A DNA stretch of 64,000 bases from Mucilaginibacter ginsenosidivorax (GCF_007971525.1 NZ_CP042437.1:4836001-4900000); one strand, 5' to 3'. Counted from the stretch's first letter, positions 25,485 through 34,331 are shown. Program-made: numbers and translations. The notes: a model not told the origin generated them from the sequence alone.

Positions 25485-27392
25485 ATGAGCGATCAGATTA
25501 AACATGAATGCGGTGTGGCATTTATCCGCTTATTAAAGCCACTATCTTTTTATCAGAAAAAGTACGGAACTGCGCTGTACGGCCTGAACAAGCTTTACCT
25601 TTTAATGGAGAAACAACATAACCGCGGCCAGGATGGCGCCGGTGTTGCTACCATTAAATTAGATATTGCACCGGGCAAGCGGTACATCAGTCGTCACCGT
25701 TCAATGGCCTCAAACGCCGTTGCTGATATTTTTGAATACATCCAGAAGAAATTCGCGGAGATTCAGAAAGAAACTCCCGAAAAAATGTTGGATGCCGATT
25801 GGCTCAAAGAACATGTGAGCTTTACCGGCGAGGTTTTATTAGGGCACCTGCGTTATGGTACCCATGGTAAAAACTCTATTGAAAGTTGCCATCCGTTCCT
25901 GCGCCAAAACAACTGGCAAACCAGGAATCTGGTTATTGCAGGTAACTTCAACATGACCAATGTTGATGAGCTTTTGCAGCAACTTTATGACCTGGGTCAG
26001 CACCCGAAGGAACAAGCCGATACCATTACAGTGCTCGAAAAAATGGGCCACTTTATTGATACCGAAAATCAGGGCTTGTTTGATCAATACAAACGCGAAG
26101 GATTAGACGATAACGTGGAGATCAGCAAGCTGATAGCCAACGATATGGATGTTGCCAAAATTTTAACAAAATCGGCCAAAAACTGGGATGGTGGTTATAC
26201 CATTGCCGGTATACTGGGTCATGGCGACGCCTTTGTAATGCGCGACCCTGTTGGTATCCGCCCGGCGTTTTATTACTATAACGATGAGATAGTTGTGGCT
26301 GCATCAGAGCGCCCTGCTATCCAGACAGCATTTAACGTGCCTATGGAAGAGATCAGGGAGATAAAGCCTGGTCATGCGCTTATTGTTAAAAAGAACGGTA
26401 AAATAACCGAGACTATGTTTAGCGAGCCTAAAGAAAAGAAATCCTGCTCATTCGAGCGTATTTACTTTTCACGTGGCAGCGATGCATCTATCTATCGTGA
26501 GCGTAAACAATTAGGCAGGCTGCTTTGCCCGCAAATATTGGATGCCGTTAATCACGATATTAAAAATACCGTATTCTCATACATTCCCAATACTGCCGAA
26601 GTTGCTTTTTATGGCATGGTTGAGGGTGTACACAAATATGTAAAAAAATACCAGCGCGATAGGTTACTGAACAGGGAAGATAAGATAAGTGAAGAGGAAC
26701 TGACCGAGGTATTGCAATTAGCCCCAAGGGTTGAAAAAATTGCCATTAAAGATGTTAAGCTGCGTACCTTCATTACCCAGGATGCCGACCGTAGCGAAAT
26801 GGTTGCCCACGTTTATGATACCACCTATGGTTTGATAAAAAGGGGAACTGATACACTGGTTGTACTTGATGATTCCATTGTACGCGGCACAACACTTAAG
26901 CAAAGTATCCTGAAGATATTGGATAGGCTTGGGCCAACCAAAGTTGTAGTGGTATCGTCGGCCCCGCAAATCCGCTACCCGGATTGTTACGGCATAGATA
27001 TGTCGCGCATGGGCGAGTTTGTTGCTTTTGAGGCAGCTATCAGCCTGTTAAAAGAAATGGATCGGGAAGATGTAATTTTGGATGTTTACCAGAAATGTAA
27101 GGACAGCATTAAACTGCCTAAAGAGAAGGTACAAAACCATGTAAAAGCTATATACGAGTTATTTACCGATCAGCAGGTATCTGACCGTATAGCCCAGATC
27201 ATCACCCCTAAAGAGATCAAATGCGAGGTGAAAGTGCTTTATCAAACTTTAGATAACCTGCACATTGCCTGCCCTGATCATACCGGCGATTGGTACTTCA
27301 GTGGCGATTACCCAACCCCAGGTGGTAACAAGGTTGTTAACCGCGCCTTTGTTAACTGGATGGAAGGTAAAAACCAAAGGGCTTATATGTAA
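25485..27392 (+). CDS. Long PurF-like amidophosphoribosyltransferase paralogue
   Basis: A 635-residue class II glutamine amidotransferase fused to a phosphoribosyltransferase domain. Cys9 (HECGV) would be the nucleophile after N-terminal processing. LMEKQHNRGQDGAG and GHLRYGTHG form the glutaminase site. VVLDDSIVRGTT (about 458-469) is the PRPP-binding motif, followed by SSAPQIRYPDCYGIDM. It is roughly 130 residues longer than the E. coli enzyme, with an insert in the PRTase half and a C-terminal extension (DNLHIACPDHTGDWYFSGDYP, given in part). Bacteroidota often carry such a long form beside a standard PurF, so it may be a paralogue. Confidence 0.85.
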   Translation: MSDQIKHECGVAFIRLLKPLSFYQKKYGTALYGLNKLYLLMEKQHNRGQDGAGVATIKLDIAPGKRYISRHRSMASNAVADIFEYIQKKFAEIQKETPEKMLDADWLKEHVSFTGEVLLGHLRYGTHGKNSIESCHPFLRQNNWQTRNLVIAGNFNMTNVDELLQQLYDLGQHPKEQADTITVLEKMGHFIDTENQGLFDQYKREGLDDNVEISKLIANDMDVAKILTKSAKNWDGGYTIAGILGHGDAFVMRDPVGIRPAFYYYNDEIVVAASERPAIQTAFNVPMEEIREIKPGHALIVKKNGKITETMFSEPKEKKSCSFERIYFSRGSDASIYRERKQLGRLLCPQILDAVNHDIKNTVFSYIPNTAEVAFYGMVEGVHKYVKKYQRDRLLNREDKISEEELTEVLQLAPRVEKIAIKDVKLRTFITQDADRSEMVAHVYDTTYGLIKRGTDTLVVLDDSIVRGTTLKQSILKILDRLGPTKVVVVSSAPQIRYPDCYGIDMSRMGEFVAFEAAISLLKEMDREDVILDVYQKCKDSIKLPKEKVQNHVKAIYELFTDQQVSDRIAQIITPKEIKCEVKVLYQTLDNLHIACPDHTGDWYFSGDYPTPGGNKVVNRAFVNWMEGKNQRAYM

Positions 27393-27394
27393 GC

Positions 27395-27423
27395 GAAGCC
27401 CCCCAGCCCCCTGAAGGGGGAGT
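27395..27423. repeat. Family C palindromic unit
   Basis: GAAGCCCCCCAGCCCCCTGA then AGGGGGAGT, with CCCCCTGAAGGGGG as the hairpin. It starts 2 bp after the purF-like stop codon. Confidence 0.7.
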
Positions 27424-27435
27424 GTAAATATATAG

Positions 27436-27466
27436 AGGCGATGAGTTTATACTTGTCGCCTTTTTT
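27436..27466 (+). terminator. Terminator after the PurF-like gene
   Basis: AGGCGA (27436-27441) pairs with TCGCCT (27456-27461), with an inner AGT/ACT extension, and is followed by a run of T. Confidence 0.75.
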
Positions 27467-27559
27467 GTTGAGGGATATTTTTAACAGGCTTATAATTGAT
27501 GTCATCGTGAGCAGTTAAATCTGCGGACTTTAAAGGGTTACATGATGTAAAATACCTCC

Positions 27560-27608
27560 TGTCATGCTGAGTGGTAAAATTTCGCGAAATTCTGAAGGGA
27601 GAATGACA
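27560..27608. repeat. Family D-related hairpin
   Basis: TGTCAT and ATGACA ends enclose a perfect 14-nt palindrome AATTTCGCGAAATT (27578-27591). It resembles the neighbouring GTCATnCTGAG units but has a different interior. Confidence 0.55.
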
Positions 27609-27623
27609 ATCAAAAATAAACGA

Positions 27624-27717
27624 CTGTCATCCTGAGGTACGAAGGATCTATTCACGAACGTTGTTGGCGGTTACGCATGGCGTACAATAGATCCTTCGCT
27701 ATCGCTCAGGATGACAG
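27624..27717. repeat. Family D long-hairpin repeat
   Basis: CTGTCATCCTGAG (27624-27636) pairs with CTCAGGATGACAG (27705-27717), and CGAAGGATCTATT (27640-27652) pairs with AATAGATCCTTCG (27686-27698). These are two perfect 13-bp stems separated by an asymmetric internal loop. Confidence 0.9.
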
Positions 27718-27729
27718 AAAATGAAACTT

Positions 27730-27817
27730 GTCATGGGTAGGAACGAAGCATCTATTCGCGAACATTTCTGTCGGTTATTCATGGCGGTGAATAGATTCTT
27801 CGTTCCTCGCAATGACG
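27730..27817. repeat. Family D long-hairpin repeat, tandem copy
   Basis: GGAACGAAG and TCTATTC (27740-27757) pair with GAATAGA and CTTCGTTCC (27789-27806), with outer GTCAT / ATGAC ends. Together with the previous two entries it fills most of the 457-bp gap between the PurF-like and LysE genes; no gene is seen there. Confidence 0.85.
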
Positions 27818-27849
27818 TGAATGTAAAGACAAATACCAATGATTGCGGT

Positions 27850-28506
27850 CTATGCAGCTCCCGGTGCCGAAAACACAAAGTGCGTAACCAGTTTATCGAT
27901 GAGTACCAACGACGCGATGATCAGCGCTATACCCGCAACCTCGTTGAGGCGGTGAATAAGTTTAACGGAAATTTTGTCGCGCAGCTTATCGGCATAAAAG
28001 GCTTTAAGTGTATCCATGCCAAACTGTAGGATAAGAATGGTAAGAAACATTACCGCTATGTGGAATGATCTGTGAGGCGTTCCAACCAGGAACGTAGTAC
28101 TGGCGGCACCGATAACCACTGTCCAATGGAACAGTAGGGTAGGGTTAAAAATGCACATCAGGAAACCTTTCAGGAAATAGCCAAACCTATCGGCACTGGT
28201 AGGTACTTTGTTATCGTAATTGATCTCGGCTTTTTTGAAAAAGTAATAAAGTCCTAAAGCGAACAATATTGCTGCGCCGATAATGCCGGCTATGAGCTTA
28301 GTGTGGTCAGATACATCGATGTATTGTGAACCAAACAGTAAGGCGCCCACAAAAAAAACATCACTGCTTACAACGCCGAGTGCAAGAGCAACACCTGCAT
28401 GGAAACCTTTTTCGATGCTGGTTTTAATGAGAGCAAAAAAGACCGGGCCAGTTAAAAACGTCAACACTAATCCAAACCCAATTCCCGAAATAATGGCTTT
28501 TATCAT
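27850..28506 (-). CDS. LysE-family amino-acid exporter
   Basis: A 218-residue membrane protein of the LysE/RhtB translocator family with six hydrophobic segments. Typical motifs are GFGLVLTFLTGPVFFALIKTSIEKG (given in part, helix 1), VALALGVVSSDVFFV, and a PTLLFHWTVV segment in the middle. Such proteins export amino acids or related metabolites across the inner membrane. The substrate is unknown. It converges on the purF-like gene across the family D repeat block. Confidence 0.88.
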   Translation of the reverse strand: MIKAIISGIGFGLVLTFLTGPVFFALIKTSIEKGFHAGVALALGVVSSDVFFVGALLFGSQYIDVSDHTKLIAGIIGAAILFALGLYYFFKKAEINYDNKVPTSADRFGYFLKGFLMCIFNPTLLFHWTVVIGAASTTFLVGTPHRSFHIAVMFLTILILQFGMDTLKAFYADKLRDKISVKLIHRLNEVAGIALIIASLVLIDKLVTHFVFSAPGAA

Positions 28507-28674
28507 TAAGTTAGGCTTTGTTCATTTTTGAACAATGCGAATATGCAATTTTATCTCATAAACAACGAAACTTAAAATTGTGATTTATTTTAATTTAAAA
28601 TAGTATGACCAGTTTTACAAAAAATCAATTATGTTTAACGATTCAAAATCTATTCTGTATAACCTAATTTAAAA

Positions 28675-30309
28675 ATGGAACAAAACAATGCTAAAAGTTA
28701 CAGTTCGGCACTTTACACGCTGATAACTGTATTTTTCTTTTGGGGCTTTTTAGCCGCCTCCAACGGTGTATTCATACCTTTTTGTAAAGAACACTTTCAT
28801 CTAACCCAGTTTGAATCACAGTTGATTGATTTTACCTTTTATGGCGGTTATTTTATAGGTTCATTAATCCTGTATTTTGCTTCATCTATCAGCAAGGTTG
28901 ATATCATGAATAAAATGGGTTATAAAAATGGCATTATTTTAGGATTGGTTGTATCAGCAGTTGGCGCTTTGGGAATGGTCCCTGCAATAGCATCAGGTTC
29001 ATTCGGTTTAATATTAACCGTATTTTTTATTATCGCAGTTGGATTTTCGTTACAGCAAACCGCGGCTAACCCGTTTGTGGTTGCTTTAGGCCCGCCCGAA
29101 ACCGGATCAAACCGTTTAAACTTTGCGGGTAGCATAAACAACATTGGTGGTTTATTAGGCCCCGTAGTGGTAGGTATTATTTTGTTCGGATCGGCTGCAG
29201 CTAAAATCGAGGCGAAAGACGTGCAAATTTCTTCAGTGAATAATCTATACTACATGCTTGCCGGTTTATTTATAGCGGTTGCCATATTTTTCTGGTTTTC
29301 CAATTTGCCAAAAGTTACCAGCGACGAGAAGATTGAACCAAGTCCTAAGGCCAATACTCCGCTTTTAATTATGTTTTTGGCATTTTGTTTAATCTTAGCT
29401 GCCGACCCCATCAGCAAAGCTATCCATATTCCGAGCCAGTATTTTGTATATGCATCATTAGCTATAATTGTATTAACACTGGTAGGAACCATTTTTGCCG
29501 CCAAGCAAAGCAAAGAGGGTTGGGGCGCTATGCAATACCCGCAATTGATTTTAGGTATGCTGGCTATATTTACTTATGTAGGTACCGAGGTTACTATTCA
29601 AAGCAACATGGGATCGTTATTAAAAACGCCTGAGTTTGGCTCGTTCAAAGAATCGGATATAGCGCCTTATATTTCATTGTATTGGGGGAGTTTGATGATC
29701 GGTCGTTTTGCCGGTGCTATAGGCGCGTTTAACCTATCCAAAACGGTTAAATATGTGTTAACCATTCTGATACCTTTTATAGCGTTTGGTATAGTATTAT
29801 TGGTTAATGCTGCCACCGGCGTAAACGTAAGTAACCTTTATGGTTATGCAGCATGCGTAGCAATCCTTATTGTTGCGTTCTTTATTGGTCAGCAAAAACC
29901 TACCCGTACATTATCGGTATTGGGTTTATTAGGTGTAGCATTTATGCTGGTTGGTTTATTTACTACCGGTAAAGTTGCTACATTCTCATTCATCAGCGGT
30001 GGCTTATGCTGCTCCATCATGTGGCCGTCTATATTCTCTTTGGCTATTACCGGTTTAGGCAAATACACCAGCCAGGGATCTGCATTCCTGATCATGATGA
30101 TTTTGGGAGGCTCTATTATCCCTCCGCTGCAGGGAAAAGTTGCTGATGGTGCCGGTAATGTTATTCCAGGCATGAGTGGCATTCACTTCTCCTATATTGT
30201 ACCGGTGTTAGGCTTTGCATACCTTGCTTATTTTGCCTGGAAAGTAAGCCGCGAGTTGCGTAGCCAGGGCATCGACCTTGACCATGTTGAAGTTGCAGCA
30301 GGCCACTAA
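28675..30309 (+). CDS. Sugar MFS transporter (FucP/glucose-galactose type)
   Basis: A 544-residue major-facilitator transporter with twelve or more helices. FFFWGFLAASNGVFIPFCKEHF and QTAANPFVVALGPPETGSNRLN are typical of the fucose/glucose-galactose:H+ symporter group of Bacteroidota. It has a longer middle region than FucP and two additional hydrophobic segments. It probably imports a hexose. No adjacent sugar-catabolic operon; it is flanked by the LysE exporter and the dCMP deaminase. Confidence 0.9.
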   Translation: MEQNNAKSYSSALYTLITVFFFWGFLAASNGVFIPFCKEHFHLTQFESQLIDFTFYGGYFIGSLILYFASSISKVDIMNKMGYKNGIILGLVVSAVGALGMVPAIASGSFGLILTVFFIIAVGFSLQQTAANPFVVALGPPETGSNRLNFAGSINNIGGLLGPVVVGIILFGSAAAKIEAKDVQISSVNNLYYMLAGLFIAVAIFFWFSNLPKVTSDEKIEPSPKANTPLLIMFLAFCLILAADPISKAIHIPSQYFVYASLAIIVLTLVGTIFAAKQSKEGWGAMQYPQLILGMLAIFTYVGTEVTIQSNMGSLLKTPEFGSFKESDIAPYISLYWGSLMIGRFAGAIGAFNLSKTVKYVLTILIPFIAFGIVLLVNAATGVNVSNLYGYAACVAILIVAFFIGQQKPTRTLSVLGLLGVAFMLVGLFTTGKVATFSFISGGLCCSIMWPSIFSLAITGLGKYTSQGSAFLIMMILGGSIIPPLQGKVADGAGNVIPGMSGIHFSYIVPVLGFAYLAYFAWKVSRELRSQGIDLDHVEVAAGH

Positions 30310-30329
30310 TTTTTAATACTGTCATAAGT

Positions 30330-30375
30330 CATTGGGTCATTAAGTCATTTTCACTGATTTAATGACCCAATGGCG
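30330..30375. repeat. Inverted repeat between sugar transporter and deaminase genes
   Basis: CATTGGGTCATTAA pairs with TTAATGACCCAATG around a short AAGTCATTTTCACTGA-like loop. No T tract follows. It may be a repeat or a weak terminator. Confidence 0.6.
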
Positions 30376-30397
30376 TTAATGACCAAACGATTTAACT

Positions 30398-30853
30398 ATG
30401 AAACCAAGTTTCGATTCGATATTCATGAACCTGGCAACCGACCTGGCTAAACGTTCGCACTGCGTTAAAGCCCACGTAGGTGCTGTTTTAACCCGCGATA
30501 CCCGTATTATATCCATCGGTTATAACGGCCCGCCTGCGGGCACGCACAACTGCGACGAGGAGTGGCCCGGCCAGGGCTGCGCACGCGATTCAAAAGGAAG
30601 TTGTTCATTAGCGTTGCATGCCGAAGAAAACGCGATTTTATACGCCGTAAAAAGCGGCGCAAAGCTGGAGGGGGCAACGCTTTACACTACGCTTTCGCCT
30701 TGTATTGCCTGTGCGCGTCTCATTTATTCGGCAGGCATTACCAAAGTTTATTTTGATAAATCATACGCTGAGTACAAAGGCATTGGCAGCGACGAAGGAG
30801 TTGATTTTTTGAACCGTTTTGGCGTGCCAACAGTAAGGTTTACAGAAGATTAG
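30398..30853 (+). CDS. dCMP deaminase
   Basis: A 151-residue zinc-dependent deaminase. HAE (74-76) and PCIAC (101-105) supply the Zn ligands and catalytic Glu. GYNGPPAGTHNCDE is the nucleotide-specificity region of deoxycytidylate deaminases (ComEB type). It converts dCMP to dUMP for dTTP synthesis. It converges on cmk, which phosphorylates CMP/dCMP, so two pyrimidine enzymes lie side by side although on opposite strands. Confidence 0.94.
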   Translation: MKPSFDSIFMNLATDLAKRSHCVKAHVGAVLTRDTRIISIGYNGPPAGTHNCDEEWPGQGCARDSKGSCSLALHAEENAILYAVKSGAKLEGATLYTTLSPCIACARLIYSAGITKVYFDKSYAEYKGIGSDEGVDFLNRFGVPTVRFTED

Positions 30854-30916
30854 AATGCCCGGCCTTTTTTTGGCCGGGGAGTAATGACAATATTTGCGGT
30901 AAACGGCAACCTGGCT

Positions 30917-31594
30917 TTAATCGGCCAGGAAAGGTTCAATATGGCTAAGCGCGAATAGTAGTTGTTCGTCCGGGCTCAAATCGGTATTATCTAAAATAAT
31001 AGCATCCTCCGCACGTGTCAACGGGCTTTCCTTGCGGGTGGTGTCCTGGTAATCGCGGTGGGCCAGGTTATCAAAAATTTCTTCTAACGTTATTTCGGGG
31101 TTGGTGGGCAATAGCTCTTTATACCGGCGCTCGGCGCGAATCTTTGGGTCGGCAGTCATAAATAGCTTTACCTGCGCATTCGGGAATACTACGGTGCCAA
31201 TATCGCGGCCATCCATAATAATGTTTTTTGATTTGCCCATGCGCTGCTGCTGTTTTACCATGGCCACGCGCACTTCATGTATTGCCGCAATGGTGCTTAC
31301 CTTGTCGGCCACATGCATCTGGCGTATCTCGTCAGATACTTCTTCATCGTTAAGCGTGATGTGTGTTTTGTAATCCCTGGAGTGAAAGTTAAGATGGATA
31401 TTGTTCAGCGCGTCGGCAATCTGTTCATGATTAGTCAGATCGATGTTATTACGCAGAAAATACAAAGCCACAGCCCGGTACATTGCGCCGCTATCTACAT
31501 AAATAAAATGAAGTTTTTTTGCTAAAGCCTTTGCTAAAGTGCTTTTACCACATGATGAATAACCATCAATTGCTACTACGATATTGTTGCTCAT
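30917..31594 (-). CDS. cmk: Cytidylate kinase
   Basis: A 225-residue NMP kinase. The P-loop GYSSCGKST (11-19) is followed by YVDSGAMYRAVALYFL, and DGRDIGTVVFPNA is the CMP-specific segment, with RAERRYKEL as the lid. It phosphorylates CMP and dCMP. The length fits the family. Its upstream region (31595-31984) is filled with short tandem repeats, an odd setting for a housekeeping gene. Confidence 0.96.
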   Translation of the reverse strand: MSNNIVVAIDGYSSCGKSTLAKALAKKLHFIYVDSGAMYRAVALYFLRNNIDLTNHEQIADALNNIHLNFHSRDYKTHITLNDEEVSDEIRQMHVADKVSTIAAIHEVRVAMVKQQQRMGKSKNIIMDGRDIGTVVFPNAQVKLFMTADPKIRAERRYKELLPTNPEITLEEIFDNLAHRDYQDTTRKESPLTRAEDAIILDNTDLSPDEQLLFALSHIEPFLAD

Positions 31595-31639
31595 AAGAGC
31601 CGCTAAAATAGTGATTTTTGTTGATTGTTGGATGGTTGA

Positions 31640-31792
31640 GTGAGTAGTTGATTAAGTTGATTGAGTGAGTGGTTGATTAAGTTGATTGAGTGAATGGTTG
31701 ATTAAGTTGATTAAGTTGATTGAGTGAGTGGTTGATTAAGTTGATTGAGTAAGTGGTTGATTAAATTGATTGAGTTGAATGGTTGATTAAGT
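31640..31792. repeat. Degenerate GTTGATTGAGTGAGTGGTTG array
   Basis: About six imperfect copies of a 25-bp unit built from GTTGATTAA, GTTGATTGA and GTGAGTG. The 9-bp words are approximately the reverse complement of the CCTAATCAA units that follow at 31836. Confidence 0.8.
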
Positions 31793-31835
31793 AAAAAAGT
31801 TCAAAAATTTAAAACAATGCAAGCTTTGGCGTATT

Positions 31836-31961
31836 CCTAATCAACCTAATCAACCTAATCAACCTAATCAACCTAATCAACCTAATCAACCTAATCAACC
31901 TAATCAACCTAATCAACCTAATCAACCTAATCAACCTAATCAACCTAATCAACCTAATCAA
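31836..31961. repeat. Family F tandem repeat, 14 x 9 bp
   Basis: Exactly fourteen head-to-tail copies of CCTAATCAA, ending 11 bp before the -7 element of arfB. Perfect short tandem arrays like this change copy number easily. On the minus strand it encodes a meaningless Leu-Ile-Arg repeat. Confidence 0.95.
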
Positions 31962-31972
31962 CTTAAAAAAGC

Positions 31973-31980
31973 TACATTTG
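31973..31980 (+). promoter_or_regulatory. -7 promoter element of arfB
   Basis: TACATTTG, 4 nt before ATG 31985, directly downstream of the 9-bp tandem array. Confidence 0.5.
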
Positions 31981-31984
31981 GAAA

Positions 31985-32395
31985 ATGAACCTGAATAAAG
32001 CCGATTTACAAAAAGAAATAACTTACAAAACATCACGGAGTGGGGGCAAGGGGGGCCAAAACGTAAACAAAGTATCAAGCAAGGTTGAGCTTTTGTTTGA
32101 TGTTGCCGCTTCGGCGTTATTTAATGATGATGAGAAAATATTGCTCGCCGGAAAATTGCAAAACCGGTTAAATAAAGACGGCCTGGTACAAGTAATTTGC
32201 GATGAAGAACGCAGCCAATACCTTAATAAAGAAAAAGCGGTTGAAAGGCTGATTGCCTTATTAGGTCGCGCGCTGGAGGTACAAAAAGTACGGAAACCAA
32301 CCAAAGTAAGTAAAGCCGCCAAAGCTGCCCGGTTAGATAACAAAAAGAAACAATCGGCAAAAAAGGAAAACAGGGGAACTAATCATGACGATTAG
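31985..32395 (+). CDS. arfB: Alternative ribosome-rescue hydrolase ArfB
   Basis: A 136-residue codon-independent release factor. The catalytic GGQ lies at 23-25 in SGGKGGQNVNKVSSKVEL. The C-terminal tail is strongly basic (KVSKAAKAARLDNKKKQSAKK), as required to enter the empty mRNA channel of stalled ribosomes. It hydrolyses peptidyl-tRNA on non-stop complexes. Its length matches ArfB/YaeJ rather than RF1/RF2. Its promoter abuts the 14 x 9-bp array. Confidence 0.93.
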   Translation: MNLNKADLQKEITYKTSRSGGKGGQNVNKVSSKVELLFDVAASALFNDDEKILLAGKLQNRLNKDGLVQVICDEERSQYLNKEKAVERLIALLGRALEVQKVRKPTKVSKAAKAARLDNKKKQSAKKENRGTNHDD

Positions 32396-32398
32396 TTA

Positions 32399-32480
32399 AT
32401 TTGAGGATTTGAAAATTTTTAAAATCAATGCAGAATAAAACTTCAATTGTTATCATTCTCAAATTTTCAAATCCTCAAAT
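32399..32480. repeat. 20-bp inverted repeat after arfB
   Basis: ATTTGAGGATTTGAAAATTT (32399-32418) is the perfect reverse complement of 32461-32480. It lies between convergent genes and repeats the CAAATTTTCAAATC word also present near 110-133. Confidence 0.8.
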
Positions 32481-32494
32481 TTTCAAATAGAAGT

Positions 32495-33448
32495 TTACTT
32501 AAACCGATAAACCCCGGTTATTGCCGCCCATTGGTGCGAATGTACCATTGTTTCTACTTCGCGGGTGTGGAAAATAGCGGCGACATCAAAAGTGAAACGG
32601 GTAAAGCTAAAGCCCACGCCAAACTGCTGGCTAAAAACAAAGGTCTTTTTGGTGCCGGTAATTTCCAGGCTATTAGGATCATGGCTGCTAAAAAGGCCGC
32701 CTTGTATGGTGGCATCGTAAACTACGGCATTTATTTGCGGTTTATAATAAAAAAACAATTCCTGCTTGTGCAATAAATTGCTTTGAGGTGTTAACGATGC
32801 TGTGCTTTGCGTGCTTATTGAGTTGAATAGCTGGTTAAAGTTACCCAGGCGAAACAGCGGCCCTAACCCGGCGCCAGTAAACCCGGTACCTAAGTTGGCA
32901 TAACTGGCCAGGCTTACATCTGCCCATGATGCACGGGCAAGCAGTTTGTTATATTCGGCAGATAGATTGAGCTCAACATCATTCCTGATCTGGTATTGCC
33001 AGCCGTTTAGTGTATAAAAGCCAAATGTGTTATGAATAAGTTTTTGAACAGGCTCGCCGCCGGCTGCAGGGCCAACCAGGCCTATCTGGGCACCAAGCTT
33101 AAGGGTGCTTTCGTTTTTATATAACAGGTTTAAGGTACCACCTACATACGTATATGCGGCAAAAGGCCGGTCGACATCACCTGCATCCCTTACGTAACCT
33201 GATTGTGCATTAAACATTTTTTGACCTAATTCGATGCCCAAAATTTTGTTTTGAAGTTTTCCCGCATCTGCCACTTTTAAAGCCTTGCGGTAATAAAAGA
33301 AAATACCATTGGTATAATACCTGTCAGACCCCTGCCCCAGGTACGAGTCGTTATCTGTTTGGATGCCAAACTCCTGGCTATGTTGCTGGGCAAACAATGT
33401 GGTACAGCCCAACAGGCATACCAGCGTAAAGAAAAACTTATTTAGCAT
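32495..33448 (-). CDS. LpxR-family lipid A deacylase (DUF2219)
   Basis: A 317-residue outer-membrane barrel with a signal peptide ending LFAQ. The N-terminal QTDNDSYLGQGSDRYYTNG matches the LpxR active-site and calcium-binding region. Alternating aromatic strands continue to a C-terminal VYRFK. LpxR removes the 3'-acyloxyacyl group of lipid A in Gram-negatives; for Bacteroidota members the activity is inferred. Normal length for the family. It converges with arfB. Confidence 0.82.
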   Translation of the reverse strand: MLNKFFFTLVCLLGCTTLFAQQHSQEFGIQTDNDSYLGQGSDRYYTNGIFFYYRKALKVADAGKLQNKILGIELGQKMFNAQSGYVRDAGDVDRPFAAYTYVGGTLNLLYKNESTLKLGAQIGLVGPAAGGEPVQKLIHNTFGFYTLNGWQYQIRNDVELNLSAEYNKLLARASWADVSLASYANLGTGFTGAGLGPLFRLGNFNQLFNSISTQSTASLTPQSNLLHKQELFFYYKPQINAVVYDATIQGGLFSSHDPNSLEITGTKKTFVFSQQFGVGFSFTRFTFDVAAIFHTREVETMVHSHQWAAITGVYRFK

Positions 33449-33701
33449 TTAGTATAAATATATAGGCTACCAATATAGAAATTTTGAGCGATTTATATGT
33501 TAAAGCGCCTTATAAGTCAAAAGTCAAAATTAAAAAGTCAAGAATGTTTGGTTGGTAGAATGCTTGTGGGGAAGGAAGAGGTAAATCCGCGACTGGAATT
33601 AGGCGGCATGTTGATATGAACGTAATTTATTTTACAAATAAGAAAATAAAACTTATCTGAATAAAAGTTGTTGCCTATAAAAACATAAATAAATCACTAC
33701 T

Positions 33702-34307
33702 ATGAAAAAGTTAAGTTTAATGGCGATGATGGCAATTGCAGCCTTATCGTTCCAATCATGCGGCGGTGCCAAAGACAGTAAAGATGCTGCCGACAGTACC
33801 AATGCCGTTAAAGACACATCAACAATGGCGGTTAAAGATACCGCAGGCGTAACCGGAGCTAAAGGCATTGCTGTTGATAAAGATGATGCAAAATTTGCAG
33901 TTGACGCTGCCAACGGTGGCATGGCCGAAGTTGCGGTAGCCAAAGTTGCCGAAACCAAAGCCTTAAATCAAAAAGTTAAAGATTTTGCTGCGATGATGGT
34001 GGCCGACCATGGCAAGGCAAACGACGAGTTGATGGCTATTGCCAAAACCAAAAATATTACGTTACCTGCCGCTCCAAGCGAAGATAAGCAAAAAGAATTG
34101 GCAGATCTTTCAAAGAAATCGGCCAGCGATTTTGACAAAGCTTACGTAGATGCCATGGTTGACGGACACAAGAAAACAATATCAATGTTTGAAGATGCCG
34201 CTAAAAACTGCAAGGATGCAGATTTGAAGGCTTTTGCCGAAAAAACTTTACCTACTATTAAAGGTCACCTTGCCGAAATAGAGGCGATTAAAAAAGGTAT
34301 GAAATAA
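33702..34307 (+). CDS. DUF4142 lipoprotein
   Basis: A 201-residue lipoprotein. The signal peptide ends in SFQSCGG with the lipobox Cys. A low-complexity Asp/Thr/Lys-rich linker repeats VKDT (about 30-60). The DUF4142 four-helix domain (about 65-200) contains KVKDFAAMMVADHGKANDEL and FDKAYVDAMVDGHKKTI. The family is periplasmic, frequently stress-induced in Bacteroidota, and of unknown biochemical role. It is followed by a clear terminator, so it is monocistronic. Confidence 0.88.
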   Translation: MKKLSLMAMMAIAALSFQSCGGAKDSKDAADSTNAVKDTSTMAVKDTAGVTGAKGIAVDKDDAKFAVDAANGGMAEVAVAKVAETKALNQKVKDFAAMMVADHGKANDELMAIAKTKNITLPAAPSEDKQKELADLSKKSASDFDKAYVDAMVDGHKKTISMFEDAAKNCKDADLKAFAEKTLPTIKGHLAEIEAIKKGMK

Positions 34308-34331
34308 TTAATGCTGATTTTATAACAATGG

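Noticed and set aside
27721..28029. Plus-strand ORF over the repeat block and the lysE 3' end
   Set aside because: It runs through two family D hairpins and antisense to a well-supported exporter gene, with no protein-like features.
30858..30878. Hairpin CCCGGCC / GGCCGGG with a T7 loop as a terminator
   Set aside because: The T run is in the loop, not after the stem, so it does not meet intrinsic terminator form on either strand.
31836..31961. Possible CRISPR-like array
   Set aside because: The units are 9 bp with no spacers, and no cas gene is nearby.
31809..32078. An open frame encoding a long Leu-Ile-Arg repeat
   Set aside because: It is the minus-strand translation of the 9-bp tandem array; length divisible by three keeps the frame open by chance.
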